Source: Lepidodermella squamata (Eukaryota; Gastrotricha). Taken from it: DNA of 64,000 nt. Within the stretch, counting starts at the first letter, position 1. Each line of letters opens with the position of its first letter. Location of the stretch: assembly GCA_047495785.1 (NCBI GenBank), contig JBLDXI010000024.1, positions 4,650,001 to 4,714,000 on the forward strand, written 5' to 3'. A program made the position numbers and the translations under genes. The notes under the pieces are model-generated. The model was given only the letters and a program-made list of their open reading frames with translations, had not been told where the DNA came from and ran no database searches. Of this stretch, positions 1-12,305 are shown in pieces.

Positions 1-40
1 TTCCGCCTCCGTTATCGGTTATATCTATATCTATTATAGA

Positions 41-2661
41 TTATAGATTCTCACTTTGCCACGGACAGAGCCGTGCTTGTTCGATCTCCGAATGATCTAG
101 GCCTCTTTTGTAGAACTGCATGCATGCAATCTGGCCAGACCAAGCGCCTCGGACCTCAAAATAAGTCGATAGCCTTAAAGGGTCGACTGAACCGCAGTTC
201 ATTTGGGTGATCGCACGGTCGTAGTTGTCGATAAATATTCTTCCGATCCCGCTGCGACAGTCGACAGTCAACGCGAAAAAGAACCACCGATCATTAGGTA
301 CAGCAACTTCATAGCTAAAAACGCCAGGCCAAATCCACGACGTTGGTCTGGAATGGCCATAATCGGTTTTAACAAATCTGGTCCCCGGAACTATTTTGAT
401 GTAGTATGCGGCACTCGATGATTTGATGACATTTTTCATCAAGAACACATCTGCAGATGTCGAGTTCGGGTAATAAATCCACATAGCGTAGGTCCACCCG
501 TTATTTGTGTCTAAGGTTTGTATGTTGTTTGTTCGGATGAAAACAGACCGATCAGCGCCAGACCATTGAAGCGATCCTAAAGCTCGTCCATCGTAACCCG
601 GTCCATAGCTGAGTGATGAAGGAATGATCGCGTTGTTTCCATTCATAGTGAGATCGTCTCCTCCATGCAAGAAATCGAACAACCACAGACCATCAGGATT
701 CAACGATACGATTGGAGGAGCAATCGGGGTTGAGAGTTCAATCGATGTTACAGTCTGAGCTGATCCGAGGTCAATGACAGCATAAGGCCGAGAAGGGGTC
801 GGTGGCTTTCCTGAGATTCGCGTGCAATTCAGGAATGTTTGTTTCCGAATGGCGCGTGGTGCCGTCAGGGTAGATGCGGGCGCCAATGAGCTATCCAGCA
901 CTGACTGGCCTATAGACACACTGGCCTTGCTAGCTATGTTAGGCGCATATTGAGGGATGGCTGCTCGCAAAAAAGGAATGAGTAAAGCGTTAGAGGAGAA
1001 TGAGATGGCTTACTTCTGCAACCAAGAAGTTCTACCCGATAGCAAAGTAACCCCGAAGATGTTTTGGGGATGATTTTGAAAACGGTTCCGATCACCAGTT
1101 TCGGGAACAGTTTGATTACTGGAGAGTTAGGGTTTGAACTTCCCGAAAAATCCCTAGAACCAGATGCATCTGCCACATCTTTCCAATCATCGACAGATCT
1201 TGCTTTAAATTGAACATTGAACGTTGTCACCCAGCTATTAGTTTTCGGACAGCCTTGAACTTGAAAGCCGGTTACTATCGTTTGTCTGAGGAGATCAATT
1301 GTTAGCTCAGCCGGGTTTCTATCGGCAGCGAGGCCCCAGTTAAGTCTTGCATAGGTAGAGCGAGTCGACAGCTGGCTATCGTCAATTTCGCCACTCTCCA
1401 TGCCAAGAGGATCCATGCAATTAGCAGTGCAACCCTCAAATTGAAATTTCGATGTGGCATAATCCGTTGACGCAACGAGTGATGTCATTTTGACGTAACG
1501 AACTAGCAGCGGTGAGGGAAAAGGAACTTGCAGCATTCCTGAAGCGCGGCTGAAATTCTGAAGAATACAGCGCTTTTAAATTAATTGGCTTCGAGTGAAT
1601 AATCAACTTTATTAGGTTGGTGTATAGACCTATGCTCTAGTTGTGTATTGTCTCTGAGCAGTGGTCCGACTTGGCACAGCGGGTTAAATCGGAAACATTT
1701 TGAGTCTAAAATTTGTCAATCATCCTTGCGTTTTTTCACAAAATTCGGATTGTGTGTGAAAACGGGGTCATTTTTCCCCGCACTCGAAACACTGCCTCAA
1801 GAGTCAAGAGTCGCAAGACACCAACTTTGAGAATGGTTCTTATATCAAGGTTATTAATTTTGGCTTAGGACTAAAACTTACCCTTCGAACTCCTCGACCT
1901 GTATCTACACTTTGGTAATTGACATCATCCAGGCTGTAGTCGATACGAAAATCCTTGTAGCCGAAATGTTGTCCATTGGCACCTAACTGTTTAAAGGTGG
2001 TCAGCCAAACGATACGCTGCAAATCGATCTCAAACCAAGATCCAGCAGGTGCATTTTGGGCTAGACATGCATGGTAGCTATGAGTTGCCGAGATGCGCGC
2101 AAAAGCTGCAGGCTCAAGAGCGACGTTGAGACCTGCGTTAGCTGTAGCTGAGCTCGAACTGTAACCAGCGTCGTTGTTGTAGCTTGTGTCGTAGTCGAGA
2201 ATCTCAACCGGGCACAATGGCGTAGGGTCGGTAGCGTACCGCTTTTGGCAAGGATTTGTCGTCACTGCTAGGATGATCGCTTCATAGTACCAACTTCTAG
2301 ATTTGTCGAGGAACTGCTTCGATTTGCTATAGGAACTCGTCCCACTAATGGCAAACGTGTTGCAATCTGGATCCGGATCAATTTTCGCGACGTAAGATGA
2401 TTCTGGCGATGCTGTGAACAGGCTGCAAGACTTGGTCGATTTCTTGTAAAACCCACTCATGCACCGCGGGTCTCCAGTGCAGTAAGCAATGCAAATCGAT
2501 TCTTCGTTTGCTGAAGTAATGCCAGGTATTTGGTAGCTAGTAAGATTGATACTCCCTGATGCGGGCGATATTACGGAACCTGAATATCGCCGGAATACTG
2601 ACCCTGATTCAGCTATGCCGCCGAGGTTCAGCGCTAAGCAGACGTACAAAACCAGGTTCAT
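41..2661 (-). CDS. secreted PAN / F5-8 type C / LamG-like protein (3 exons)
   Basis: The model has three exons: 2661-1882, 1557-1014 and 963-41. Phases are consistent and give about 748 aa. I chose the ATG at 2661 because it opens a clean signal peptide (MNLVLYVCLALNLGGIA), whereas longer upstream reading adds charged sequence. A Cys-rich PAN/apple-like segment lies near residues 40-105 (CIAYC, RCMSGFY, SCSLF). Two discoidin (F5/8 type C) domains follow at about 165-310 and 310-445, the first split by intron 1; their jelly-roll motifs include WFEIDL and RYVKM. The C-terminal part (about 495-740) is a LamG/concanavalin-like sandwich (DGLWLFDF, GWTYAMW, ADRSVFIR). Such combinations are usually secreted or surface carbohydrate- or matrix-binding proteins. 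No membrane anchor is seen. The last intron uses a weak acceptor (GCGAG). The specific ligand is unknown. Confidence 0.8.
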
Positions 2662-3610
2662 TGCGTTTAGCAAATTTGCTACTGTTTCTTTATCCTGGCA
2701 ACCCGACGTTAAAATCGAAGTCGCACCTTGCTTCATTAGCGATGCAGCTTCTCGAAAGTTGCATTGTTTTGTACGCCGTGTCAGCAAACATGAACTTTGA
2801 ATGCAATGTCCATAGAATAGACGAACGTTAGCAGTTGTAGGCAGATAATTTTCTGCCTTATTGAGTTTGCGATATTATCTATTCATAAGGCTTTGCTTGG
2901 CTGGCGCATTACTTCCAGAGATTAAATAATGCTTGCGTTTAGTTAAATAGACAAACAAGCATACTAGCCACGGCATTTTACAAAGACTGAACGCCGATCG
3001 AACCGAGTTACTATATTCATCTCCAATAGAAATCAATAAGTTACAATACCTTTCGATCGATCGTTAATGGCGAACGAAGGAACATTACCATATAGGGTGA
3101 CGAATCACCATTTTCATCGACTTTCTAACTATTCACTAACTTATCATGGATCTCGCTGCAACCTTTACAGTCATTTTTTATGCCCATGGCGCCGCTTTGA
3201 TGAGGCTCATTGTGCGGCATTTCATTATATCGCGGGTTTAGCGCCAGAACGACTTGACTAAAATAGAAACAAATGGCGTAATGCACAGAAAAAACTGACA
3301 CTCAGTTTTTCCGGCACGCGACTGACTTACCCAACGCAAGCATAATTTTTCGGATAGATGACAGAAGCACCTAGAAAAGCCCGCGTATAAAGTCTTTTAG
3401 GTGTGTTGAATCTCCCACGTCCCGTTTTGTGTTTTTGTGAGTTCGCAGTGATGCGCTGCATTACTAAGCGGGGTTAGCTTTGTTCAGGAAAAACTGAGCT
3501 TTTGCGAAAAAGCGTTGAATTACCATATATGCTAATGTAATTCAAACAATTTAGGTGACGACTAACATGAAAGCCATCGTAACCACATGGTAACCACTAT
3601 GCAATTAAAC
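2662..3610. other. intergenic, shared upstream region of two divergent PAN genes
   Basis: This 0.95-kb stretch separates the minus-strand PAN/F5-8C gene from the plus-strand triple-PAN gene, so it probably holds both promoters. I see no convincing ORF, RNA or repeat in it. Confidence 0.5.
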
Positions 3611-4593
3611 ATGAAGCTAGGTTTTCTCCTGATTCTCCCCGCGCTGTTTATCGAAACCGAAACTACAAATCAAAGTAACTATTTTTAAATTCCCCCGTTT
3701 CCAACCATATATTGTGACAATTGTAAATTGCCTTTACAGATGACCCTTCCCCGCTAGCTGCTTATCGAAAATACGAAGGTAAGTATTGCGGCGGTGGCGA
3801 TGGTTTCGGCATGGGCGATGATTCTGCTGACTCCGAAGAGTATTGCGCCAAGCTATGCAACGCCCTGCCCACATGTGCTGGCTTCTCCCTCAGCATGTAC
3901 GGCGTGTGCCTTTTATCTGCTGCAAACTGCGTTATCGGGAACAGTGCCGTTAACGGAGTTTACTACGAAAAATCCGCTGGAGCGACTGACCAAAAGGACT
4001 ATAGCGTTGATGCAGCGAAGAGATATGAGCTTAAGGAAGGGACGAATTGCATCGTGGATGGTGTTGATGAAATGCAGCCTGTATTGAATTTAGGCGGGCG
4101 AAAAGTTGAACAATTCGCTCAGCAGTGTGATGAAATTCCGCACTGCACGGGTTTCGCCATTAACCAGTACACCTCAATTGGTCAAATGTCCACGATAAAC
4201 TGCCGAGAGACGACTGCCTCGACTAATTACTACGCCCAGAAGAAACGAAGCATTTTGGAGCCGGTTGGGGACGGCTTGATAACTGCAAGCGAGTTCGTAG
4301 GGTTTGAGAAATACCCTGGCCAATTTTGTTCTGGTGATGAATCTGTTGCGGCTGGATTCGTCAGAGTTGATGACAAGGCGGAAGAATGTGCGAAAAAATG
4401 TGAAGCTTCACCATCGTGTGACGGATTCATGTACAAGTATAGCTACTGCTACATGTTGAAGAAGACATGTACGATTGGAAAAAGTCGATGGGCTCAGGAC
4501 TACTATCGAAAACTGCCAGTTGCCCATCAATCGGCTTTTCTGACTCTGATGACTGCAATTGGGGCATACTTCAAGTCTATTTTCTACAAGTAG
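3611..4593 (+). CDS. secreted protein with three PAN/apple-like repeats
   Basis: Exon 1 is 3611-3674 and exon 2 is 3740-4593; a 65-nt intron joins them in phase, giving about 305 aa. Exon 1 encodes a signal peptide (MKLGFLLILPALFIETE). Exon 2 carries three Cys-rich repeats of PAN type: CAKLCNALPTCAGFSLS, then CDEIPHCTGFAINQ, then CAKKCEASPSCDGFMYK, each followed by an aromatic Tyr-Tyr segment. PAN/apple domains bind proteins or sugars outside the cell. The extreme C-terminus is moderately hydrophobic (SAFLTLMTAIGAYFKSIFYK) and might be a GPI signal, but this is uncertain. It lies head to head with another PAN gene, suggesting local diversification of secreted adhesive proteins. Confidence 0.75.
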
Positions 4594-4976
4594 CAGCGCA
4601 ACCCCAACCATGTTGTGATATGCCTTTGGCCCAACCTCAAACTTGGTATCTAATTCCACATGTTAACGTGGGCTCAGCTTCCCATTCACACTCCTCGACT
4701 TCGGTCAGCATGAGAGTATTGAATACTTGAAATTCGTAAATAGTAAATAGTAAATCCCGAGCGATGGTTGAAAAAACAATGGATGTTTGGCGAAACTATG
4801 TTATAAAACGTTTAGGGATTCCCATCAATTTCAGCTGTTAGAAGTGCTGCTTGAATTGTAATATGAGAGGGTTAAATATTACCTCGCGCCTAGTTTAAAG
4901 CAAAAACTGGTGTGAGTTTACTCATCCCATTCTTCACCAATCGACTTTTATTTCCGGTATCAATGAGTACTAATTT

Positions 4977-7189
4977 TCACGGTTTTCTGACATTCAAGAC
5001 AATGCTGTTACGTCCGGACGCGAAAGAGAATGAAACAGCGCGAGATCCGCGTCTGGGCGTCGATAACTCGCAATCGCCACATCGCAAACTCTCAGCCAGC
5101 CTCGGCCGTCTCACCTCCAAACTTACGTAGTCCCCCCTGGCCAAGATTATAACCATCCAAACTGAAAACGCACATCCAACTGCGGTGAAAAGGCTCAACA
5201 GAGTCAACTGGTCTTTGACTGAATAAAAAATGGCCTTGCAATCGTTGTGGCCGTAGTAGTAATGCAGTTGCGGCATAGCACCGACGTTAGAACCGCCGGC
5301 CGACAAAGGACTGGGTGCTAATTCCTGGCAGACGCATAGAATTTCGCCAGGTACGCGAGTTGTAAATTCGAATAGAGCAGGGTTAGGAGTTGTTGGGGGC
5401 AATACTTGTGGCGTTGGCCTAACTTTAGGCTGGTTCTTAGATGTTGTAGTTGCGTGCTTTGTGACAGTTGCGCCTGTCGTAGTTTCCAAAGGCATTACTG
5501 TTGTCGCTTCGTTCAAACCTAAAGATGGAAATTCAAACAAATAACATGAAAGCAGTATTACAGTTAAAATTGAACATTTTATATTAGTACTGGGTTTCAA
5601 TTTTTGTACCTGACTTTTGCTTCACATTATTCTTTGTTGCGAATTTGTTCGGTTTTTTCAGGGTAGTTGGCTGAGGCGTTGTCGTGGTTGAAGATGTAGT
5701 TGTGCTGTAGAACAACGGGCCCATCAGGCTGTTTCGAGCAACGCCTTGTGAGATTGGTTTGCTCGTACCAACAGGTTCGTTATTGACCAAGATGAGTGTC
5801 GATGTAAGCGATGAAGAGGCAATGCAATGGCTGTAAGAACGAATGCGAGAAACGTGTGTGCCAGTCATCACACAAGCCGCTACGCAAGCAATAGCCGCGA
5901 GCAGGGACAAGGCAAAAGAAGCAACCTGAAAAAATAGTCTAAATTTTACACATATCTTACCATAAAATCTCTATTTTCGTGCTAATATCAAGGTCTCAGC
6001 TCGAATTCCTTCCCCTGAGCATCCTTCATCCTGTATCAGGTTTCGCTATCCCTAGTCCAAATCATGGCTGTTTGGATAATTTCTTACCAATATAGCATAA
6101 GAAAGTGAAAAGGCCGGCCTGATTGGCGTCCTGTGACTAGTCAGATAGAAGCCGAAACAACCGGACAGAAAAAGCTGATAAAAAGTCAAACAAATTCTGG
6201 ATTGATCGCTTTTCCATGGAAACTTACTGGAATTCCAGCCCAAATCGGTGCCGACATGAAGTCTATAAGAACGCTGGACCCGCAAAGTAGAAGCAGCGAT
6301 ATACTGTTGACAGCTATACCAAGAGCTGCCTGAACGCAGACTACTACCACTGAAAGCAAAAAATCCTTATTACCAAACAATGAATGAATGTTAGGAATTT
6401 AACCTATTACTCGGCAACAAGCCTCTTCCAAGAGCCTACGGTCCTCACTTGAAGGTAAAAGGTGCGTGTTAATCGTGCGAGTTACAATGCTGTTGGATCG
6501 GCCGGCAACTCGCATACAAGCCTGGCCTTCTTCTGTACAGCAAGCCACGCAATCGTCACTCGGGCAGTCTTTGATGCGGCGATCACCACATCCGTCAGTC
6601 TCTTCCAAGCAGCAGTTGGGGTCGATGCATGAACGATTTAGTCGCTTCAGTGATTCGTTGAAATCAACAGAGTATCGGTGTGAAGTACAATCATTCTAAT
6701 CGAGAGAGAAAACGCACTTATTGATTTTATCAGGAAACGGAAATGAAGAGGAATATGAGATAGGAACAAAAGTTGAATACCATGATTTGCCTGATGCCTA
6801 ATTTGAAATGCGTATAGGCATCAAACTGAAAGACTGAGTCTCAGCAGATGAACAATTCGCAACCATTTTTTGAAACAAATAAGCGTGTTTAAGTCTATTA
6901 CCTTCGCCTCGCTTATGAAATTGTAGCTACCGGACTGCTCAGACGATTTTTCCTCACTAGCTTCGTTGCCATCGAAGTTTTTCAGCGATTTGCAGCTTGA
7001 TATACTTGACCTCGCTGACGAAGCCTTGATTAAATCTTCGTTTTCACTGGCCGTGAATATAGTCGTTTCCACCAATTGCTCGAGCCAAATCGGTTCATTT
7101 GCTGTTGATTTTTGCCCTGGAACTGTTTCGCCACCGGTCTCAGCGTTACAGCAATTGTCCGATAGATTGGTTTCAATGGGGTCAGCCAT
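4977..7189 (-). CDS. four-transmembrane protein with Thr-rich extracellular loop (6 exons)
   Basis: Exons are 7189-6902, 6695-6404, 6349-6228, 6174-6088, 5925-5610 and 5518-4977. All phases agree, giving about 548 aa. Residues 1-193 are soluble: an acidic Ser-rich segment, then a Cys-rich one (CIDPNCC, CVACC). Hydrophobic helices follow at about 194-220, 235-252, 262-285 and 473-494. The stretch SAPIWAGIP between helices 1 and 2 resembles the motif of CD20-like/ENTREP (FAM189-type) tetraspan proteins. The loop between helices 3 and 4 is long and rich in Thr and Pro (about 325-425, mucin-like) and ends in Cys (CVCQE). The tail is basic. I read it as a glycosylated plasma or endosomal membrane protein. 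The family assignment is tentative and the function is not known. Confidence 0.7.
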
Positions 7190-8168
7190 TAAAATCACGA
7201 AAGCTTCATCACGAAAAGAAGTTTCGCCGGCGATAGAATGATTAGAGGATGAGATTAAATCTTAATATTGATCCTATAAACGCATGAAAAATTAGGGATC
7301 AATTCTTCAAGAATTGCATTGCCCCAAGGTAAACAGTAATCTCCAATCCAGGTATTGAAATTCACAGCCTAGAGCGTGAATTGCCCAGTTTTATTGACGT
7401 AATAATGCCGCAAAATGTCAAGGTTATAATACCATGCAAAAAATAGGTAGCCCTCAGTGCATAAGAATATATATGACGCGGAGCCTTGCAAATATTCCGA
7501 ACCAATATCAAGATGCCGTCACGAGAGGTCTCACGTGTACGCGAAGTGGCCAATTAAAAGTGTGATTCTGCTGCTGTATATTTGCGAGTTGTTATTAATA
7601 AACACTTCCGCAGCGGCGGTGAGTTGGCGGCGTAGTCAAACAAAAGACTTATCTTACATATCAGTCAAAATATTTATCAATCGAAGATACAGATACTGAC
7701 TGGAAATAAAGGAAATATTGCCCAAATGTCAACAGGTTCGATTGCACCGAAGGCTTGTGACAAAGACGGAAATATCGATAATTCGATTAATCCTAACAAA
7801 TTAGAACGTTTCGTCTGAAGAATTGGTCAAGCCTGGCCTTTTCTCGAACAGAACGTATTCATGCTTTTTTGAGACCACTTTTATTAATAAGAATAAAATT
7901 GAACCAGGTGTGACTTAATATTCTTCAAATCAGAGAATTCGATCAGTGAGGCCTAATCATAATCTGTTTTCTCGGGGATTTTCTTGCTTCCTATTGTTTA
8001 GTGGCCATAAAAGAACATTCGGATGGTTCATTATGCTTGAAACACAGACATGATATGCGATATTTGCTTTTCATCAACTACTTTTCGCAGCCCTAGACCC
8101 TTCGCAGCTCCCGAAAGGAAACGAAGCTTCTTTATTCTGTCCTTTTAACACAGTTCGGAAAATTTGCT
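7190..8168. other. intergenic region between divergent genes
   Basis: This stretch lies between the tetraspan gene (minus) and the solitary channel gene (plus). It is AT-rich. Short ORFs on both strands show no domain or codon signal. Promoters of both genes are expected here but no element is clear. Confidence 0.4.
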
Positions 8169-9302
8169 ATGTTTCCGTCAATCTATATCTTCATCTTCGT
8201 AACCTTTCGAATGGTTCGTGGTGAAAGGGAAAACTACTTCGAAGCCGTAGATGATTTGCTGCGCAACTGTCACATACATGCCAGGGCTAATTCCCCGAGT
8301 GAAGAAGCTGAGGTCCCGACAAACATATCTCTCACTGTAGAAATGGATCGTTTCTTAGGCATACACGACGTTGATGAAACTTTGACATTCAACGGCGCGA
8401 TTCAACTTGTATGGCACGTGGATTGTGTCTCTGATTTTGTGAGAAACGTCTCAAATAAGTGGCCGAATTATTATTTTTGGGAGATCTACGAGGTGCCAAC
8501 TGAAAACATTTGGTTCCCACCGTTAACTCTCCGAAACTCTTACGAACAAACTGCTCTAGACGCTTCGGAAGATACGTTCAAAAGCCTTGTAATATGGCCT
8601 AACGACGGTGACTTTTTGGGCAGTTACAACGGAAAATTCATCGTATCTTGCGATTTAGAGCTTTTCAAATTCCCGTTCGACATCCAAATCTGCCCAATTG
8701 TCATAGCAGGCCGAGTCCCAGATCGCCACGTCGCGATTGATAGGGTCGTTTTCATCAAGTATGACAACCAAATGCCGGCTAATTCGAACTGGGAAATCAT
8801 CGGAAATTCGACATCTATGGGCGGGACCTGGTTGCACCCTACGACACGCATCCCTGAGGCGGCGGTTTATCTAACGCTGAAACGAAAGCCGCAATTCATC
8901 ATTCTGAGCTTGCTCGCGCCCATTATCATTTTGAACATCTTGGTGTTCGCGTCGTTCGCGATTCCGGCTACGGCGCCAGATAGACCAGCCTTCGCTTGCG
9001 CAGTAATGCTGTCAATCATGTTTATGCAGAGCCAGTTTGCAACCTCAGTTCCAGATACCCCCAGACCAATAGTTGCCTGGTTCTACTTGATTGGAGTTGT
9101 TGTATTCGCAGCGTCTGTTGCTATGTATTCAGCTTTGATGTGCGGATTCACTTCGCTTAGGGCTCGTGCAGCAGAGCGTGACGTGAAGATTTTCAAGTTC
9201 AAGTGTCGTTTTTTCGTTTTTGTGGATATCTTATCGTTTTCGGTTCATCTAATGCTTAACGCATTGTTTTATTCAATTGTGTTCACGCTGATGCTTAGTT
9301 GA
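8169..9302 (+). CDS. Cys-loop ligand-gated ion channel subunit, solitary intronless copy
   Basis: A single open frame of 377 aa forms a complete pentameric ligand-gated channel subunit. A signal peptide (MFPSIYIFIFVTFRMVRG) precedes the extracellular domain. The Cys-loop is canonical, with two Cys separated by 13 residues (CDLELFKFPFDIQIC). M1 is near QFIILSLLAPIIILNILVF. M2 begins APDRPAFACAVML, with the usual Leu at 9'. M3 and M4 are separated by only about 25 residues, so the large cytoplasmic loop of animal receptors is missing. It is the only plus-strand and only signal-peptide-bearing relative of the receptor array at 30-61 kb, and so a useful outgroup. Pro-Asp-Arg sits at -2' to 0' of M2. 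The ligand cannot be predicted; loop C lacks the paired Cys of nicotinic alpha subunits. Confidence 0.88.
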   Translation: MFPSIYIFIFVTFRMVRGERENYFEAVDDLLRNCHIHARANSPSEEAEVPTNISLTVEMDRFLGIHDVDETLTFNGAIQLVWHVDCVSDFVRNVSNKWPNYYFWEIYEVPTENIWFPPLTLRNSYEQTALDASEDTFKSLVIWPNDGDFLGSYNGKFIVSCDLELFKFPFDIQICPIVIAGRVPDRHVAIDRVVFIKYDNQMPANSNWEIIGNSTSMGGTWLHPTTRIPEAAVYLTLKRKPQFIILSLLAPIIILNILVFASFAIPATAPDRPAFACAVMLSIMFMQSQFATSVPDTPRPIVAWFYLIGVVVFAASVAMYSALMCGFTSLRARAAERDVKIFKFKCRFFVFVDILSFSVHLMLNALFYSIVFTLMLS

Positions 9303-9308
9303 AATGTC

Positions 9309-9314
9309 AATAAA
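9309..9314 (+). terminator. polyadenylation signal of solitary channel gene
   Basis: AATAAA lies a few bases after the stop codon of the 8169-9302 gene, so the 3' UTR is very short. The next gene converges from the other side. Confidence 0.55.
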
Positions 9315-9385
9315 GATTCATTTTCTCCAACTTCAATCTTTGTTTCAAGTCAAGCTATTAAGTTATCGGGTGTTTTATTATTCTA

Positions 9386-10440
9386 CTATTTACCGCCTTT
9401 TCTCGATTTCAACGAAAGCTTCCGCATAAAACCTGTCAGCCCTTTTGGTTTCTTTTCAGCTGCATTATGCGTATCCTCTTCTTCAGTTTCTCCAGCCAGC
9501 TCTATGCTGAAAGGGTTCTCATCAACAACTTGCTCGCGGTAGTCGTCATAAGCCGACGAAATCGACGAGCTTTCGTAGAAGTCATTCTGAAACGCATACG
9601 GGGTGCTTGTGCTCGGCCGGTCAACACTCAACTGTTTCGCGCGTTGTTTTTCTTTGGGATTTGAGCGCACTCTCCGGGCCACCCCTTGCGCCACGTTTGT
9701 AAGTGACGATTTGGCTTTGAGCCAAAACCTTCCCTTTTCAGTTAAATACCGCTCCTGATCTTCCTTCGTTTCCAGTAGTTTCATTTTCCCAGTACTGTCA
9801 GATCTCACATACGCACCTCCATTCTTCTCAAGCAGGATTAGCGGAATCTTCCGATCAGCGTCACGTGGCATGAATGCGATAACAACAACCCAATGCCTTA
9901 AGAACATCGATCGAGATTGTGGATGATCAACGACGTTAACGTATCTGACCTGTGTGATAAACACCAACATCTAAATAAAAGCAATAAATGCCAGGAAATT
10001 ACATCAAAATGTATCCCTATTTCCACTCCAGGGTAGAAGTCTCTCATCGCACTGATGATCAGTTCTTCACAATTTAGCAATGAGTTGATGTCATTTGACA
10101 GGTAAATGCCATCTGCGGTGCCGTCAGCTCCGCATCCGAAAACTAGAGCTCCGCCTTGCCTCGAGTTCAGAAAGCCGTTTCCAAACGTTGTAGTCATTGA
10201 TTGCAATTCCGTGTACGGTTGGGTTACTGAAAATAGAATAAAAGTCCTTAACAATGAAAGTTTGCCGAGGTAATTTTTCTTACGATTCTGGAGAACGGCA
10301 TACTCGATGTTGCGCAGTTTGTCAAAGCGCTTCGGCAGCAATTTTTCTCCATGCCGAACAGTTTCGGCCGGTAAAGCTGCTAGAATTTCATCAGCTGGCC
10401 CACGAGCCGTTTGGATTTCGTTTGAACTTGATGCCTTCAT
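9386..10440 (-). CDS. Schlafen/AlbA_2-like protein (3 exons)
   Basis: Exons are 10440-10284, 10226-10003 and 9970-9386 (introns of 57 and 32 nt), giving about 321 aa. The middle part resembles the AlbA_2 domain of Schlafen-like proteins: a helix with acidic residues (FDKLRNIEYAVLQN), then GFLNSRQGGALVFGCGADG and DGIYL, matching the family pattern of a Gly-rich strand-turn-strand. The C-terminal third is basic and Ser-rich (RKLSLKSRKGGK end) and probably disordered. AlbA_2 proteins bind nucleic acid, and some animal members cleave tRNA or piRNA precursors using acidic residues. Whether this copy is catalytic cannot be told by eye. The 32-nt second intron is unusually short but is needed to keep frame. 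The family call is by motif only. Confidence 0.6.
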
Positions 10441-11049
10441 TTGAGTTTATTGAGCAATTTCAGACTTTGATGAACCTCCCAGCAAAGATTGCGAAAACTT
10501 TTTTTTAGGGTGGATCTCTTAATTTTCAAAATTGAATTTCCCCATATTGAGTCATTTTCTTCTCCAAGTCCCTCGCATCTACTATGTTACAAGTTCTGAA
10601 CCGACGAATGTACACTTTTTGACACTCGATAGTGGCCTTGGCTGCTCCAGAATCAAAATTATGCGTGTGGATTACGAATCACCTCTTCGATCTTTTGAAG
10701 GAATTGTAGCAAAATTTACAACAATTTTTATGCAATGACCACGAAAAGTGACACCTAGCATGAATATCCTCATTGATTTTCTTGAGTTTTACTTGAAAAC
10801 CGCGATCCGAAGACCAAAATGTTTCGGAGAGAGCTGAGGGCTGCAATAGCGGATAATCCCGCTAAACAATGGCTCTGCAAACTAGCCCCTAATAATAAAC
10901 CTCGATTCGTCATTGTATTTTCGTTTGGCGTCAATGTAACGATGTCCAGAGTCTAAAACCAGGTCTTAACGGTCGAAACGAATCGAGTCTGCTACAATTA
11001 GCCGGTACACGAGTACCGATCGCGGGTCCGAAACACACCTGCATTGACG
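10441..11049. other. intergenic, nothing recognised
   Basis: This gap of about 0.6 kb is AT-rich. ORFs in it are short and have no recognisable content. It precedes the sharp rise in GC at about 11.05 kb. Confidence 0.4.
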
Positions 11050-12060
11050 TTAAACGTTGCGTAGCTTCGAAAGTGAGCCCGTGCGCAACATGACAGGGCG
11101 CCCTTTGTATTTGGTCGGTTCCGCAACGGGGCACGCGCGCACCGGGCCCGCGCTGTCCCGCGGCCGGGTGCTCGCACTTATTCGTTCAACATGTTATTGC
11201 GCCCACGTATTTAATCGGCCTAAGAACCCTCTTGAGCTAGGGCTAATAGCGGCCATCGAAACCTGGCGAACAAAAGACCCTCTTTTGTAATGCGATACGG
11301 TGAAAAACACGCGATTAGAATTAGGCTGTTTTGTCAATAAGTCAACAGCGGTATGAAGTAGGCGTGTAGGGTGTTTTTGTGGACAAAACAAGGCGCCGCG
11401 GACGACTGGCATCGGCGCCATTGGCATGGAGCGGCGCGAAGGGCGGTGCTCGAGCGGCGGTGGCGCGTGGCCGCTACAGTGTCGCGCTGTTTTTGCATGC
11501 CTCTGCGGCGAAAACAAAAACACGGCGAACATGCGGACTGTGGCGCAAACAGGCGAGCGATGGGGCGCACGGCCCGGCGAGCGACGCGCACGCGCTACTC
11601 GAGCCGGCGTCGGCGGAAGCGCATCACTTGACGCGCCGTGTTTACACAGCGTTAGGACGAGTAATGACGGCGCTGATTACGGTTTTTGATAACAAAGCCC
11701 AGCCGGGCCAGTCCCGAAACAGCCGCCCGTATTTGCGGGTCGCGGCCGGCGGCTACTTGGCGCGCAAGCAGTAGACCCCGTCGCCCTCGCAAACACGCGC
11801 GGCGCTGCTACTACGGCGACTGGGCGTCACGGTAAAACTCCGAACATGTGTCCTAGCCTACAGCCGTCGGTGTATTATACCGCGCATCTGCTGACGAGCA
11901 CGAGAGGCCCGCTGCGCACAAAAAGCGCGCGCGCGTCAAAACAAGTTTGCGAGCGCGCCACTCGGCGCCATTGTGCGCGCCCCGCGTTATTAGCCGACCA
12001 TCAAGCCCTCAGCGCACGGCGTAATTACGGCGACCACATATCTATTCTACGCGCCCAGCC
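11050..12060. promoter_or_regulatory. CpG-rich block upstream of Ly6 gene A
   Basis: For about 1 kb the DNA turns strongly GC- and CpG-rich, with many GCGC and CGCGC runs (for example around 11420-11640 and 11910-11990), unlike the AT-rich flanks. Several overlapping ORFs exist here on both strands, but they are Arg/Ala/His-rich products of composition and show no domains. It ends 250 bp before the first Ly6 gene, whose coding exons are also GC-rich. The reading as a CpG-island-like promoter is inference. Confidence 0.45.
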
Positions 12061-12305
12061 TTAGCCTATTACTACACCGCCCATCATCAGCATACGAATA
12101 GCTAGAAAAAAACCGCGCGGTTCACTTTTTCTGCGCCATTATTAGAAACAACCGCCTACGTACGGTACACCTGATTATCATCCGCCATCGCTTGTTCTCA
12201 GAAGTCATTTGTCTAAAACGCACAGTCGCTGAGCAGAAGCACTTTTTCCAGCCCAGTTAGTCGCCACTTTTTTCAACAAAAAAAACGACGACTTATCGAA
12301 ACGCC

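Noticed and set aside
8169-9302. Recent bacterial origin of the channel genes
   Set aside because: Short linkers and lack of introns suggest it, but the disulphide Cys-loop (C-x13-C, FPFD/FPYD) is animal-type and codon use is like neighbours. Not supported without a tree.
11379-11774. 131-codon ORF and overlapping ORFs in the CpG-rich block
   Set aside because: Long frames are expected when stop codons are rare in GC-rich DNA. Three overlapping frames have the same Arg/Ala-rich bias and no motif.
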